Assembly (NCBI GenBank): GCA_026936325.1
Contig: JAPTHN010000003.1
Span: 98,179,538 to 98,243,537, forward strand
Source: Platynereis dumerilii
Taxonomy: Eukaryota > Annelida > Polychaeta > Phyllodocida > Nereididae
Reading direction: 5' to 3'
DNA: 64,000 nt
Shown: one piece after another, positions 39,801 through 50,100 of the stretch
Layout: each line of letters starts with the position of its first letter
How positions within the stretch are numbered: the stretch's first letter is position 1
Notes under the pieces: model-generated
What the model was told of the DNA's origin: nothing
Database searches by the model: none
The model's input: the letters and a program-made list of their open reading frames with translations, nothing else
Program-made: the position numbers and the translations under genes

Positions 39801-42800
39801 GTCCGATCGACACTGGCTGCAATACACGAGGCCAGGCCTCGGTAATATTGTGAAAACGATCAATTAAGTTCAAAGTTCATTCAAAATCTGAGAAACAGCA
39901 ATGGTAAGTTAGTCACAAAGCGATATCAGCACCTGACAGAACGACGTTACAGTAACAAATTTATGGAGAAGGCAGAGGTGACCCAAGCAGTTCCTTTTCA
40001 AAATCCCAATAATATACTTGTCCCAGGGTTCTCACACATCATCGACCATGAATGAATACAAAAGTTTCAATGCGTCTAAAGGCGTTAGATCTGCAAATTT
40101 GCATCAAACATAAACCATGTTTGTAAACATTTTTCGCATTGCAGGACTCTCCTGTGTAGTACAAAATTGAATGCATAAAAAAATCAATTATCTGGGTGGT
40201 TGCATGTTATTAGATAGTTCCCTGAAAGTCTCACAACAGTTTTTCAAATTTTGGTGAAGTATACATGTGGACTGTCAGGGGCCCTTCAATTGTTTATGAG
40301 AGTTGATGAGTCAACTATCAAATTAATGTTATTTTAATCTCTGACATAGCTAACAAACAAATTTTATCTCTGGCTTACAGGATGTGCAAAGAACACTGAT
40401 AAAACTATCAACATTTGAATTGAAATAGAAATGATATAGAAATGGAATAAAAATAGAATAACAAGAATCCGCGGATTCAAAATGGAGTGCCATGAGAGTA
40501 GATTAAGGTTCTCTCAACGACATACTGTCACCTCTCTTGTGCCATATAATAAATTTATCATTTAGCAAAGGCGAATATCCACATCAACTAAAAAGGGCTA
40601 AAGTTATCCCACTGTTTAAAAAAAATGACCCTAAAGATGCTAATAACTACAGACCAATAAGCCTGCTCTCCAGCATTAATAAAGTATTTGAAAAGACAGT
40701 GCATACCAGACTCGTCAATTTCCTTAACAAACAAAATTTCTTTTATCCACACCAATATGGCTTTCGAGAGAATTATTCCACAGAACTAGCATTAATAGAA
40801 ATCATTGATAAAATTAGGCAAAACATAGACGATAATCTTTATACACTTGGCTTGTACATAGATCTATCCAAGGCGTTTGACTAGGTAAACCATGATATTC
40901 TGCTTAATAAGATGCATCACAATGGAATTAGAGGGAATGCACATGACTTCTTTTGCAGTTATCTGAGAAATAGGTGTCAGTTTGTACAGTTAGATCAGAC
41001 AAAATCAGAAAGCAAGTCCATTACATGTGGAGTGCCACAAGGGTCGGTTCTAGGACCAGTATTATTCTTAATATACATTAATGACATTCACAGATGCACA
41101 AAGGCAGATATTAGACTATTTGCAGATGATACCAATATTTTTATGGCAAATGAAAATCCTGAAACCTTGAAAAGGGACATTGAATCAGAACTAAAAAAGA
41201 TAAACACTTGGTTTTATGACAACAAACTTCTAATGAATTCTGAAAAAACACAATACATGATATTCCACCGGAAAAATAGAACCCTTCCACCGATTCTCAA
41301 TAGCCTTCTGTTGAACAATACTTTGGTGAAAAGATCAACAAATGTCACATATTTGGGCCTAAGACTAGATGATAAGCTAACCTGGGACAAACATATCCGC
41401 TATCTTGAACAAAACCTATTGAAAACAATAAAATCTTTCCAAATCATGAGAAAATGGATGCCTAGAAATGATAAAATTAAACTTTACTATGCATATGTAC
41501 ACTCTAAAATTAAGTATGGAGTTCAAATATACGGAACAGCGAGCAAAACTTCCCTCAAAAGAGTACAAGTACTTCAAAATAAAGCAATAAAGATGCTACT
41601 TGGACTGGATTTCCTTACACCTACAAACCAAATACTTTCCCAAAACAATTTACTTAGTGTCAGAGATTTGTATAAGCTCACTGTTGCCCAATTTGTTCAT
41701 AAACAAAGGAAGAAGCTGTTGCCTAGAGTGTTCGATGACTATTTCAAGAGGAATGAGGAAATAAATAATAGAGAAACACGTCAATCAAAATTATTGCATG
41801 TAGATAGAGTTAAAACCCAACAAGCTAAAAACAAAATAAGCTATAAAGGAAGTGAAATATGGAATGCCTTGTTGATGGAGTTGAATGAAGACCTGACCAA
41901 TCAATCAATACAATCTTTCAAAAAAACTGTGCACTGCCACTATATCAAAAACTACTGAGGAAAGAGTGAATCATTAGCATGTTACAAAAAAACAACAAAA
42001 GATTAAAAATAAATATTCAAATAGAATAAACAACATTGCCAAAGTAAAGAGTTGTGTCACCTAACCGTATTTCAATATTGTCATTAATACTATCGTTTTT
42101 CTTTTTTTTCTTTTTAAATCCAATACTAAATTTTATATTTATTGTTATATATCATACTTCATTTAAAATTTTTTATGTATACATATCTTATGGCCCCAGC
42201 TAGATAAGCCTCGGCTTTTTCTGGAGCCTATTAATAAATTTACAAACAAACAAACAAGAGTGATTATAAATTGTTAAATGACAGTACCTCAACACTTCCC
42301 AATGACAGCACCAGTGAGTACCTCAACAATTGCCCCAGATTTAAAAACCTCTATGCAAATTTAAGTTAAAGTTGAGTAAGTGTTATTGCGGTCTGAGTAG
42401 AGGATGATCCTAAACATTCTTGTAAAAGTGCAGGAAGTTCGAAAAAGGGATTGAGTGAGTTTGTGTTTTCCCCCACTAATGATTAGCACAGTTCCAAAAG
42501 GGAATTGGCCATTTAAAATCACATGTAGACCACAGGTCTGGGCTTGCAGGCTTAAAAACCACCTGGTGTGGAACTGATGTGGATATGGAAAGCTGTTATA
42601 AATAACTTAAAATTAATTGCAGTCATTGGAGAGCTTTCCAAGGAAGCATAGAAGACATTTATTTATTTCAAGACACCAATAAAATTAACTGTGTAAATCC
42701 TTCTCATTCTGCATCTATGCAGTCAGGCCTATTTAAGAATGAATTATATAATTATATAGTGTACGAGAATTTCTGTTGGATTTTGTTTGACAATATCTCA

Positions 42801-45800
42801 CTCATAAATAAGTCAACAAAATCTAATTTGGTTTACTTGGCCACGATAGTGGAACTCTTCAATTTACAGCTCTCCGACGTCCCCGTGCACATTAAAACTT
42901 TTTCCGCAAACACGTTGCCATTTCGTACCATTGCTGAGTCCATAGAGCAGGCATGCCGGGCTCCAGAACACTTTTTTAATCCATTGAAAACACTATGTAT
43001 TCGCATCGCCGATTCTTAAATGGAATGTTTACCATGGATTGCAATAACTATCCAATCAATTGACGACGTATATATCTTCAGTTATGGCCTAGCTATGTGG
43101 AGGTGTCGGGCAGACAAACTTCGTCGGTCAAAATATCCGGATAAATCACAGGTAGGTCTCGTAAAACAAGTGGGATCCATGGATTAGGTACAGATCTCAA
43201 CTCGGTAGGGCTAATCCAGTGTTGACAAGCTGATTTAACAATGTTATGGGCCTCGGAAAACCATCCCCAATTGGTACAAAATAGCGGCTGGTTCCCAAAA
43301 TGACAACAACGGCACAAAATCACACGTAATCACGAGGCTGCATGAGAAATTCTTGTGCCTTCTGTTGCTGTCCAGTGTTCATGACCAATATAAGCCCTTA
43401 GACCAATTTGCAAGTTTTTAAAATAGGATTTCTGTAGGGAAATAATTTCTATCTTTAAATTATCTTTTTAGAGTTGAAGCTTAAGATTGTTGATTTTTAC
43501 TTTTATTTTCAAGAACGCTGTGCTTTTAGGGTTCTGTCACTCCAGCTCGACTGATTATAAATGAGATTATTGACATAATAAGGTTGTTTTGATTGAAAAC
43601 AACAGTTTACACCAGCCACCAAGTAGGCCGATGAATTCAAAATCTTGGGAGCCTGAGATAACATTCTCTTTGCACTGAATGCAGCTGACACATAATATAT
43701 CTGATGAACTGCTACTCATTCTGTATTCGTGAAAGTATTGTCTACAACCAGCAGATAATTTAACTTCCAAAAATTTAAGTTAGCTACCCAAATGCTCAAA
43801 ACCATGCAGACATCTTCCAAGTGTTTCCAAACTTAGGGCCAGCAGCATAGACAGATCTTCATCACCAATTTTAGGCCATATAATACACATAGGCAATTTA
43901 GGCTCCTTCTAGCTAATCAACATACACAACACTAGGATATTTTTTAAGTTAAGCATTTTCCTATTTTGCAACCGACGGGTTCTTTTTTTTTTTTAAAGTT
44001 CCAGGCCAAGTCAAAGAAATTCAAAAGTATCTAAAAGATTCAAACCCCAGCAATGAACACATTATTTCAGGAAGCAGAAGCTGTTTAATAATTGTTTAGA
44101 AAAATTAATTTCAAAGGATAGCTAATCTGCATCTGCCTGATACTTGAGACGCTCAATTGGCTGAGCATTACCTCAAGGTCTAGACAGATCTACCTAATTG
44201 TTAACAGCCAATTAATCTACTTTCATAATTTGAAATAGGCTTGATTTATTGATTTATTTGGGATCACAGATAGTCATATACAATACACACACACATATAT
44301 ACAGGGGATGAATGAAGTAATGAGTGAGGGTGTCCCCCTGCAACCAAATGCCCCCCCCCCCAGACCATTTCTAGATATACCCCTGACCCACCCTCCCATG
44401 CAGCTACTGGCAGGGTGCCCTGACCAGTGCTATCTCAGTTCCAGAGCTGAGTCACTGTTGCTCCAAAAGGAATGCAAACAAGCCTGAGCCAGGACCTGTG
44501 CATGAAGCAAATTGATGTTTTCCTTCAAAAATAAATATATTTTGTTATAGTTTGAACTAGATAGTGCTATCACATGTATAATGGAAAATTATAGCAATAT
44601 AAATATAATCTTTATGTGTTAACTGACTTTTTAGACCAAATTTGTCTTGAAATTTGCTAGTGCCAGTCCTGGCCAGGCTAGTGACAGGGCACCATGTGCA
44701 CATGCAAAATGTCAGAACCACACTGTGGTGGCTGTTGGAAATGATGCCTCATTCCATGGATAACAGTCCTATTAATGCCTTTTGACTCTTCATTTGATGA
44801 AATAAAGATGGATAGCAGAGTTTCAAAGGACATTTAGGTATGTAAGTGATGTTTTCAGCCAGCGAATGAGCTGGGAATGGTGCACACCATGAACAACATG
44901 TTGCTTCATGTCACAATGACATCGCTTAATGTGGGCCTCAATGTTGATGTACACTGGTCTTGCGCTCAAGTTCTGGCCAGGCAAGTAAAAAACTTAATTT
45001 CTGTACAATGCCAACACCCATACTGTTCATTCCTATGGCAGATGTATGCAATGTGAGCCAGTAATGGCTTTACTCAATGTGAAATGTTGTCGAGTTCAAA
45101 TTACAGAGATATGACCAAAACAACGATTTGACAAGCAACAGCAAGTCATCTCACTCCATTATAACTACCCTTCTAACAATGGAGTGACTAATGTCACTCC
45201 ATTAAAAATAGAATAGAAATGGAATAGCAAACAAAATAGCACTTGAATAGAACTGGAATACAAATGAAATGGAATAGAAATAGAATCCAAATGAATTAGA
45301 AATGAAATAGATAAGAAATTAAATAGAAATTAAATAGAGATTAAATAGATGAAATAGAGATGAAATAGAAATGATATGGAAATGAAATAGAAACTGAATA
45401 GCAATGAAATAGGAATGCAAGAGAAATGTCCAATAGAAACGAAATAGAGAAGTGATAGGAATGAAATCATTGTCAAATGGACAGAAATAGAAATAATGAA
45501 ATAGAAAGAAACGAAATAGAAATTTAATGAAAATTGGAACAAACCTGAAGCTGGATGGCAACGGGTACTTTGGCCTGGTAGTAAGAGTCAATGGACATGT
45601 CCAGGTTCCACTGCATGGCACGTATCTCCACGGCCTGCATGAGAAGGGCCAGGTGCAGGGGGCCAACATCCTTGCCTCGGATCAGATCTCTAATCTCAAC
45701 GTAAATCCTGTCAAGCCATTCTGTGGAAAATATCAATGTGAAGAATTAACAGTAAGAAATCATTAATATTAAGATATACTGATTATAGAAGACCACAACT

Positions 45801-47114
45801 AGTATGTCAGACTGAGAGATGGATGGATTATTGGGGCTTTACGTCCCGTATTTATGCACTTGCGAGGCTAATTAGGACAGGAGGAGGACACAGCAATGAG
45901 GCGAAGGATGATTGAAACAGCCGTCCAACATAGGCCCAGGTGACCAAGCAAGAGCTTGATTCAAACACTGGAACCAGCGATTGGCAGTCCAGCACGCTAC
46001 CACTAGATCAACACCCAGTCTCCCCATATTGTTTATAGAAGACCACAACTAGTACGTCAGACTGAGAGGATCATAAAAGATGACAAATGATGCATTTCAC
46101 GAGTCGCACATGTATTTTACAAGTCATGACGATAATAGAAGACCACGGCTAGTACATCCGGAAGGTATTTCCCTAGTCATATATAAATTTCACAAGTCAT
46201 GTGTATATTTCAGCAGTCTAATACATATTTCCAAGAGTTCAAGAGTCTCAAAGATGTACTTGACAAGCATTCTTAATAAGAACTTCTAATAAAGGTTATG
46301 GGAAATTGCCAAGTGCATGTTTACACCTGAACACAGCTGTATAATCATACTAATTACCTTTGTGGTTATTTTCCAGATAAGCTCCTCTGAGCATGAGGAA
46401 CTCCAGGAAGATCTTAAGATCACTGATCTTGCAGTTTTCAGACGCAATAGCGGCAGCATACAACCCAAGTCCTTCCTTGAACACTTCATCTTCTGCAAAA
46501 TACAACAAAAATACCATTTTTTGGAAATTTTTAAAAACATTTTTACACAATATAATTTCATTTAAATTCTCAATCAACCATTAATCTGCACTGACTTATC
46601 ATTCTTCTAATTCAGATTTTAAAATAATTTTTATGGAGCCTACAATAACATGATTTCATGACATGACCTGCTTCTTAAAACATTTTATAAGCATCATTGT
46701 CAAAAGAAAGACATTAGAAAATAGAAATTCCCAAAACCAAAGATTTTAAGACAATATGGGAGTTTTTTATAAATTTTTTTCTCGTATGAATACTGAATAG
46801 TATTGAATACCCAGAGTCATGACTCATGATTGAAATCAATATCAATTGGTTTAGTTTATATAAATCATAAATTGATTATTGAACAAAACGGTAGATAATG
46901 ATATATTAAACCGTCAAAATACAAATGACATGGATATGATACAATTCACAATAATTAATAATAAAAACATCCTCTTCCCCCTCCCCCTCATATCCATTTC
47001 GCATTTTACAATTTCTAATAACAATTTAAGTGCAGGACCTCCTGTGCTCTGGCTTCGCTTGGGTCGAGGAACCTTGACGTCTTTTATCACTTTGATCTTC
47101 ACTCCAGGAGACAT
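24858..47114 (-). CDS. Large 20-exon gene: MIF4G-type C-terminal half, long charged region, degenerate KH-like fold; not named
   Basis: Coding exons on the minus strand: 46492-46358, 45720-45545, 38134-36819, 36277-36234, 36144-36067, 35452-35352, 34611-34451, 34317-34256, 34066-34001, 33422-33371, 32740-32686, 32312-32067, 31875-31834, 31323-31188, 29816-29566, 29160-29006, 28597-28569, 28198-27983, 25818-25682 and 24938-24858. All have GT-AG ends and every junction keeps phase, giving 1178 residues to TAG. The first two exons (FLEFLMLRGAYLE, then LLMQAVEIRAMQWNLD) resemble the end of MIF4G domains as in PAIP1 or eIF4G. The third is a 439-residue Lys/Ser/Asp-rich exon with a repeated MKRxVNYxDxDGN motif. 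Exons 4-6 (TTIEIVRGDE, then LFKIVGAESDRERAL) look like the second half of a KH fold without a GxxG loop. The rest is Ser/Pro-rich and ends with NICLNEPWGF and NPFKSN. The 5' end is unresolved: a candidate exon 47114-47039 starts at ATG and is in phase, but its donor (GTCCTG) is weak and the first half of a MIF4G domain is missing. A translation-related RNA-binding role is inference. Confidence 0.8.
25090..25375. repeat. Dispersed repeat fragment in the last intron of the large gene
   Basis: Words such as TCATGGAAAATTCC, AAATCATGGGAAGTCATGG and AATTTTGGTCATGAAATTATG look like a dispersed non-coding repeat; I recall similar words from other animal genomes but cannot name the element. No ends or target duplication could be defined. 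Confidence 0.35.
25463..25661. mobile_element. MITE of the GGCCACACATAATTGAT family
   Basis: Ends GGCCATACATAATTTATTC and GATCAATTATGTGTGGCC are inverted repeats. CTA on each side is a 3-bp duplication. The poly-A/poly-T interior and CCGACACAATAGATTTCCTG match the other copies. It sits in the intron 20 bases below the exon at 25682. Confidence 0.82.
28718..28872 (-). mobile_element. SINE family A, worn copy
   Basis: GGATGATTGGGGCTTTTATG, CTGTATTATGCACTT and GAGCCCGAGACTAAGCAATT match the family body and the tRNA-derived part; A-box similarity is mostly lost. It is intronic, between the exons at 28569-28597 and 29006-29160. Confidence 0.65.
29212..29370. repeat. Dispersed repeat family C (GTGCAGCCCT)
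   Basis: GTGCAGCCCTCTTAAGGCC, GTCGATTGACAAGATGAGAG and TACACGTTTACCACATCTG recur near 33740-33870, with shorter pieces at about 49970 and 59705. The pieces at 33740, 49970 and 59705 follow a GATA microsatellite. No coding capacity or tRNA-like head seen. Confidence 0.6.
30024..30862. mobile_element. Non-autonomous TTAA-flanked DNA transposon
   Basis: The element 30028-30858 begins GGTGGCTCGATACTCGTG and ends CATGAGTAGCGAGCCACC, inverted repeats of 18 bases with few mismatches, and is bounded on both sides by TTAA. TTAA duplication is known for piggyBac and Kolobok elements. The interior (831 bp) has no transposase frame. It lies in an intron of the large gene between exons at 29816 and 31188. 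Confidence 0.82.
31356..31553 (-). mobile_element. SINE family A copy
   Basis: GGATTGATGATTGGGGCTTT and TATGTCCAGC at the left, and GAGCTAGATTTGTACCCGGA with CCAGAGCACTACC at the right, match the family. The minus-strand B-box GGTACAAATC is weakened. It lies just upstream (on the minus strand) of the exon at 31323. Confidence 0.7.
32876..33290 (-). mobile_element. SINE family A, older copy interrupted by a second copy
   Basis: The older copy occupies 32876-33029 and resumes at 33249-33290 (ATTACCAACTGAGATAACTC). It is interrupted by another copy of the same family at 33030-33248. The word CAATTCAG stands on both sides of the inner copy (33022-33029 and 33249-33256), the expected target duplication. 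Confidence 0.8.
33030..33248 (-). mobile_element. SINE family A, younger nested copy
   Basis: A near-consensus copy: GGATGGATGGATGATTGG, CTTTATGTCCTGTGTTTATG, CAGGAGGACGACACGGCAAC and GCGATTGGCAGCCCAGCACG are all present. On the minus strand the tRNA-like head contains an A-box-like TTAGCTGCTCAGACG and B-box GGTCAAATTC. Bounded by the 8-bp duplication CAATTCAG. Confidence 0.82.
33605..33650 (-). mobile_element. SINE family B fragment
   Basis: GAGTTTGTTTTACGCCCATC followed by AGCACCGGTGTGGGC and TATTTAGAGGCAA is the fullest form of the family B end seen in the window. Confidence 0.6.
33705..33924. repeat. Repeat family C copy interrupted by a 40-bp family B fragment
   Basis: A GATA run at 33706-33723 is followed by GTGCAGCCCTGTCTCGGGC, GATTGACGAGATGGGAGAG and CTACACATTTACCCCATG. 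The copy is split by the insert at 33863-33902, which is flanked by two exact copies of CATGCCCCGCATAG (33849-33862 and 33903-33916). Confidence 0.75.
34176..34240 (-). mobile_element. SINE family A, truncated copy
   Basis: GGATGGATGACTGGGGCTTT then ATGTCCTGTATTTATGAG match the family end; similarity fades after about 34240, close to the exon at 34256-34317. Confidence 0.6.
35569..35715. repeat. 21-bp tandem repeat, seven units
   Basis: Seven units of AAACAGGTATGGACCWATGAT. Because 21 is a multiple of 3, both strands stay open through it (plus-strand peptide repeat INRYGPM). It lies in the intron between the exons at 35452 and 36067 and has no splice signals of its own. Confidence 0.93.
36490..36707. 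mobile_element. MITE with TGTGACCTGCTCCACC ends
   Basis: The left end TGTGACCTGCTCCACCAAAA is repeated in inverted form at the right end (TTTTGGTGGAGCAGGTCACA at 36688-36707), an exact 20-base match. Length is 218 bp, no coding capacity. It lies in the short intron between the 1316-base exon and the exon at 36277. Confidence 0.85.
38461..38830. mobile_element. Foldback MITE built of CAACTAGGTGACA units
   Basis: Exact inverted ends CGGTCAACTA and TAGTTGACCG enclose 370 bp. The left arm carries repeated CCAACTAGGYGACA words (38477-38640), the right arm the same words inverted (GTCACCTAGTTG, GTCGCCTAGTTGG, 38720-38820). The two arms can fold over most of their length. A 3-bp GCA flanks both sides but is too short to be sure of. 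The element lies in the 7.4-kb intron of the large gene. Confidence 0.8.
39470..39860 (+). promoter_or_regulatory. CpG-containing promoter-like island inside an intron
   Basis: CpG-bearing words cluster here (GGCGCGCCATCTG, TCGGCTG, GCCGGCGTTTTC, CCGTCCGATCGAC) against an AT-rich background. CATCCGGAAGTTG is an ETS-type site, followed at 39591 by an ATG in good context (ATCATGGCGAAAATGATG) and a donor GGTGAGC at about 39609. No downstream exon in frame was found before the LINE at 40507, so a nested plus-strand gene is not established. Confidence 0.35.
40507..42258 (+). mobile_element. CR1/Jockey-group LINE, 5'-truncated, with one nonsense codon
   Basis: The reading frame starts just after an in-frame TAA near 40504 and runs to TGA at 41956-41958. 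It is interrupted only by TAG at 40882-40884, inside the catalytic SKAFD-x-VNHDIL motif. Reverse transcriptase blocks are in order: ANNYRPISLLSSINKVFEK, HQYGFRENYSTELAL, GVPQGSVLGPVLF, FADDTNIFMA and the thumb region TYLGLRLDDKLTWDKH. The endonuclease and ORF1 are missing. The 3' end is an AAAC repeat at about 42240-42258. It lies in the 7.4-kb intron of the large minus-strand gene, in antisense orientation. Few changes suggest a recent insertion. Confidence 0.92.
42445..42485 (-). mobile_element. SINE family B fragment, worn
   Basis: GATTGAGTGAGTTTGTGTTT matches the family B tail; similarity fades after about 42465. Confidence 0.4.
42692..43019 (+). other. Unexplained ORF after an acceptor-like signal
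   Basis: A frame from ATG at 42717 to TAA at 43017-43019 (100 residues) is preceded by CATTCTGCATCTATGCAG, which could be an acceptor. It contains NLVYLATIVELFNLQLSDV and ends FNPLKTLCIRIADS. The second half is more GC-rich than its surroundings. I do not recognise it. It could be a terminal exon of a nested gene, a retroposed fragment or chance. Confidence 0.2.
43020..45204. other. Intron sequence with nothing identified
   Basis: This is part of the 7.4-kb intron of the large minus-strand gene. Worn hAT-like words occur at 44340-44400 (CCATTTCTAGATATACCCC beside a C run). No exon or intact repeat was found. Confidence 0.4.
45205..45540. repeat. Degenerate GAAATAGAAAT low-complexity tract
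   Basis: About 330 bases of imperfect GAAATAGAAATGAAATAG, ending five bases from the exon at 45545. On the transcribed strand this is a long pyrimidine-rich tract immediately after the splice donor. A short piece of the same kind is at 40425-40465. Frames open across it are artefacts of composition. Confidence 0.85.
45783..46160 (-). mobile_element. SINE family A copy between local repeats
   Basis: The SINE spans about 45817-46024 and is close to consensus (GGCTTTACGTCCCGTATTTA, ACAGGAGGAGGACACAGCAA, GCGATTGGCAGTCCAGCACG; the minus-strand head has TTGATCTAGTGGTAGCGTG). A word of about 36 bases beginning TATAGAAGACCACAACTAG stands on both sides (45784 and 46034), and a worn third copy is at about 46134. 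The flanking repeat is longer than a normal SINE target duplication. Confidence 0.78.
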
Positions 47115-50100
47115 CTGAAAGAAGCAAAACCCAAGAAACCTCATCAGTGAATAGTTTCAACTCCATTTCTAATGAATGAGCATTATCGAAACAAAAATTG
47201 ACACTCAGTATACACATAAGGTCATTATGTAGTTCAGACGTAACGCTGGCAAGAATCCATGTTGCACTTCCTGCTGGCCCATTCTTCACTTTTGTTTCCC
47301 CGACATAAACTGTCACATGATCCATTCATGTGGGCTTCTCATAGAGGAAGTTAACAGGACACCAATTATAGAGGCTTAATTAATTTATGCAGAAGGCAAG
47401 CAAGCATATGATATCCCAAAACAATGGCCAAGCAGACGGCATTTGACTTCTACAACAGGATTATTTAAGTTACATTTAAAAATGAGCCTGTCCAAATAGA
47501 CAGCAATCATTTCCAAATATAATTTAACCAAAAATACTCCCAAGGCCACTTTGGCCACACTTAAATAGAGTTGAGTTTTACGTCTCATCAGCACCGGAGT
47601 GGGCTATTTAGATACTTAAATAAAGAACGAACAGTGAAGCCCTCAGCTGAGAAGCAAGTCGACTCAATAGTTCTTCGGGATACCCCCTGAAATTTGAGGA
47701 GCAAATTCCCTGTATTTTCCCTGATTTTTCCCTGCTTCATCGGATGTTTTCCCGGACGTTATTTGGCCTTATTGTTGTGTTATCGCCACTAATCGGAAAA
47801 CAAAAAATAAAACTTTTTAAGGACTTTTGATGCATTAACGCATGTAAAACCAATTCCATGTGTCTTCCCTGAATTTAGGGCCAAATTTCAAATTCCCTGA
47901 TTTTTTCCTGCAGAGAATTTTTTTTCACCATTTCGCCGTTTTTCATGTCCAGCGAGGATCCTGTAATTCCTGTTTTTGGTAAATTGCACACAATAGGTGA
48001 CAGTACTAGTAGCAGTAGGGATGCCAAAACCTGCTAGGTGGAGCTGATCGCAGTGTTCTCTCTTGGTGAGAAATTTTGACACCAAAAATGTCAGTCCACA
48101 GTAGTCTCACTTTACAGGCTTTTTTGCATTGAAAACGGCACCGAATATTTTGAATTTTGATGGAATTGGTATGTAAAATAAATGACCTTACTCTTTTTCA
48201 CTAATCTTTTCACGTATTTGCCTTTCTTCAGTTAACAAAAATGAATTCAAAACTTTCTAGGTGGGCATCGATATGAAATGTTTGAAAAAGATGTATAATT
48301 TGGGTGCCTCAAGTGAGCCAATATTGTCAAGAAAAAATTTGTTGCCTATGTAGAATCTTAAGATCTCGGAGAGTGCCAGCAGGGCCTGTTATTTGAGTGA
48401 ACCTTAGGATTTCTAACTGCATTGTAGGCACTAGGTGGCGCTCATGGCAAATGAAAATGTACTAAGAGTATCAATTTTTTAAATTTATTTACATTAAAAT
48501 CTACAGGCTCAAGGATAGGGGAGGTTTGAATCCCCTAAACCCCCCTCAGGATCCATTACTGCCACTAATTTTAGTTTTACTGTCGAGAATTCTTGACACC
48601 AAAAAAAAACCTGAGTCCGTGGTACTAGTTGTCTGACTTTGCCTCATTTGCATTGTAAACCAGTAAGAATTTTTCAAATTTGATTGAATCTGTTTCTAAG
48701 GTAAATGGCTTGGATTTTTTTTACTATTTGGTTTACATCTGCACTATGGTTGCATAAAAAAAAAACAAAGAATTTTAGACTTTTGAGGTGGGAATGGAAA
48801 TTAATATTTGAAAAATTATGCATTATTTTGGTATCTGAAGTAAGCCATTATTTTCGAGAAACATCCTGTAGCCTTCACAAAATTTTTGGGGGCCATAGAG
48901 TGCCAACACAGCAACTTTTTGACTCTACCTCAGCGCTCTTTACTGCTATGTTTGCACTTCCAGCTCAGACGCCCAATCCGAGAATGAGTAAGATTCAATA
49001 AAAAATAACTCTTTAGAGTGAGACAGGCAACATTCTTCCTTTGTTTACCTTGCTTATTCCAACATGCGAAATCTCTTCCTTGCTGTGACAACAGACATTC
49101 GCGGTCTTTAAAATTTAGGCGGACTTAACTGAGACATGCCCAAAATACATATTCACCCCATGCAATCTTGATCATGAGGGTAAATCACCCCAACATATAA
49201 AAATTTTACTTGCAGTATGTATCCAAGACAATACACTAAATATGTGCAAAATTATTAGAAAATGTTCCCTGTAAATCAAAGTTATAGCTATTTACCCTCT
49301 TTTGGGGTAAAAACCCCCGAAACTTTATTTTTGTTAATTAATATGATTCCAATTCATGCATGCTATTGCTCGATATACATACACATCAAATTTCATCCAG
49401 ATCCCTCCATTCAAACCAATTTTAAGCGGATAAGCAGAGGTCATAATTTTTATTTTTAACAAATCAGTACTTTTGCACAGATATTGTGTACTTTGTGCTG
49501 TTGTAGATAATTGTGCTTTGATACTATGATTATTTTTCTTCAGGAACTTGTTAGAATATCACTTCAGCTTTCAAATGAAAAAACAAAATTAATTCTTAAA
49601 TGATTTTGTGGGCATTTATGGTCATGGTGTCACTTTTTTCTTGTTAGGCGTTTTTATTTGCCTCTGAGCGCCTAAATGTCATGTTCTTAAATATACTGCA
49701 GTTAAGTTAATTTTTATGTTAGGAATACTTTTTTTGCAGATTTGTAATGACAAAATCATACTGCTTCCCTCTGTATCAAGAGTGATTTTTTTGGGTCAAG
49801 ATTTAGAAATGGTCTGTCATCCCTAGTAGCAGCAATTGTACAATACCTGTGCTGTAAAATATACAGCCTACACAATTTAGATCTATGCGGTTATCTACAG
49901 AATAAACTAATATTTCAGCTTAAAATCATATATAGATAGATAAATAGATAGATAGATAAGGCAAGAGCAGCCCTCTAAGCCCAGTTCTGGGCCAGTCTCT
50001 ACAACCTGTGCCTCTTTCGGATATTCCAGTTTTTCAATCAATATTAACTTGCAGGCTTTAAATATCTCTTTCAAATAAAATATCTATTAATTAGCAGTTT

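Noticed and set aside
45319-45669. Minus-strand ORFs rich in Phe, Ile and Ser
   Set aside because: They are read from the GAAATAGAAAT low-complexity tract beside a real exon; only 45720-45545 fits splice signals.
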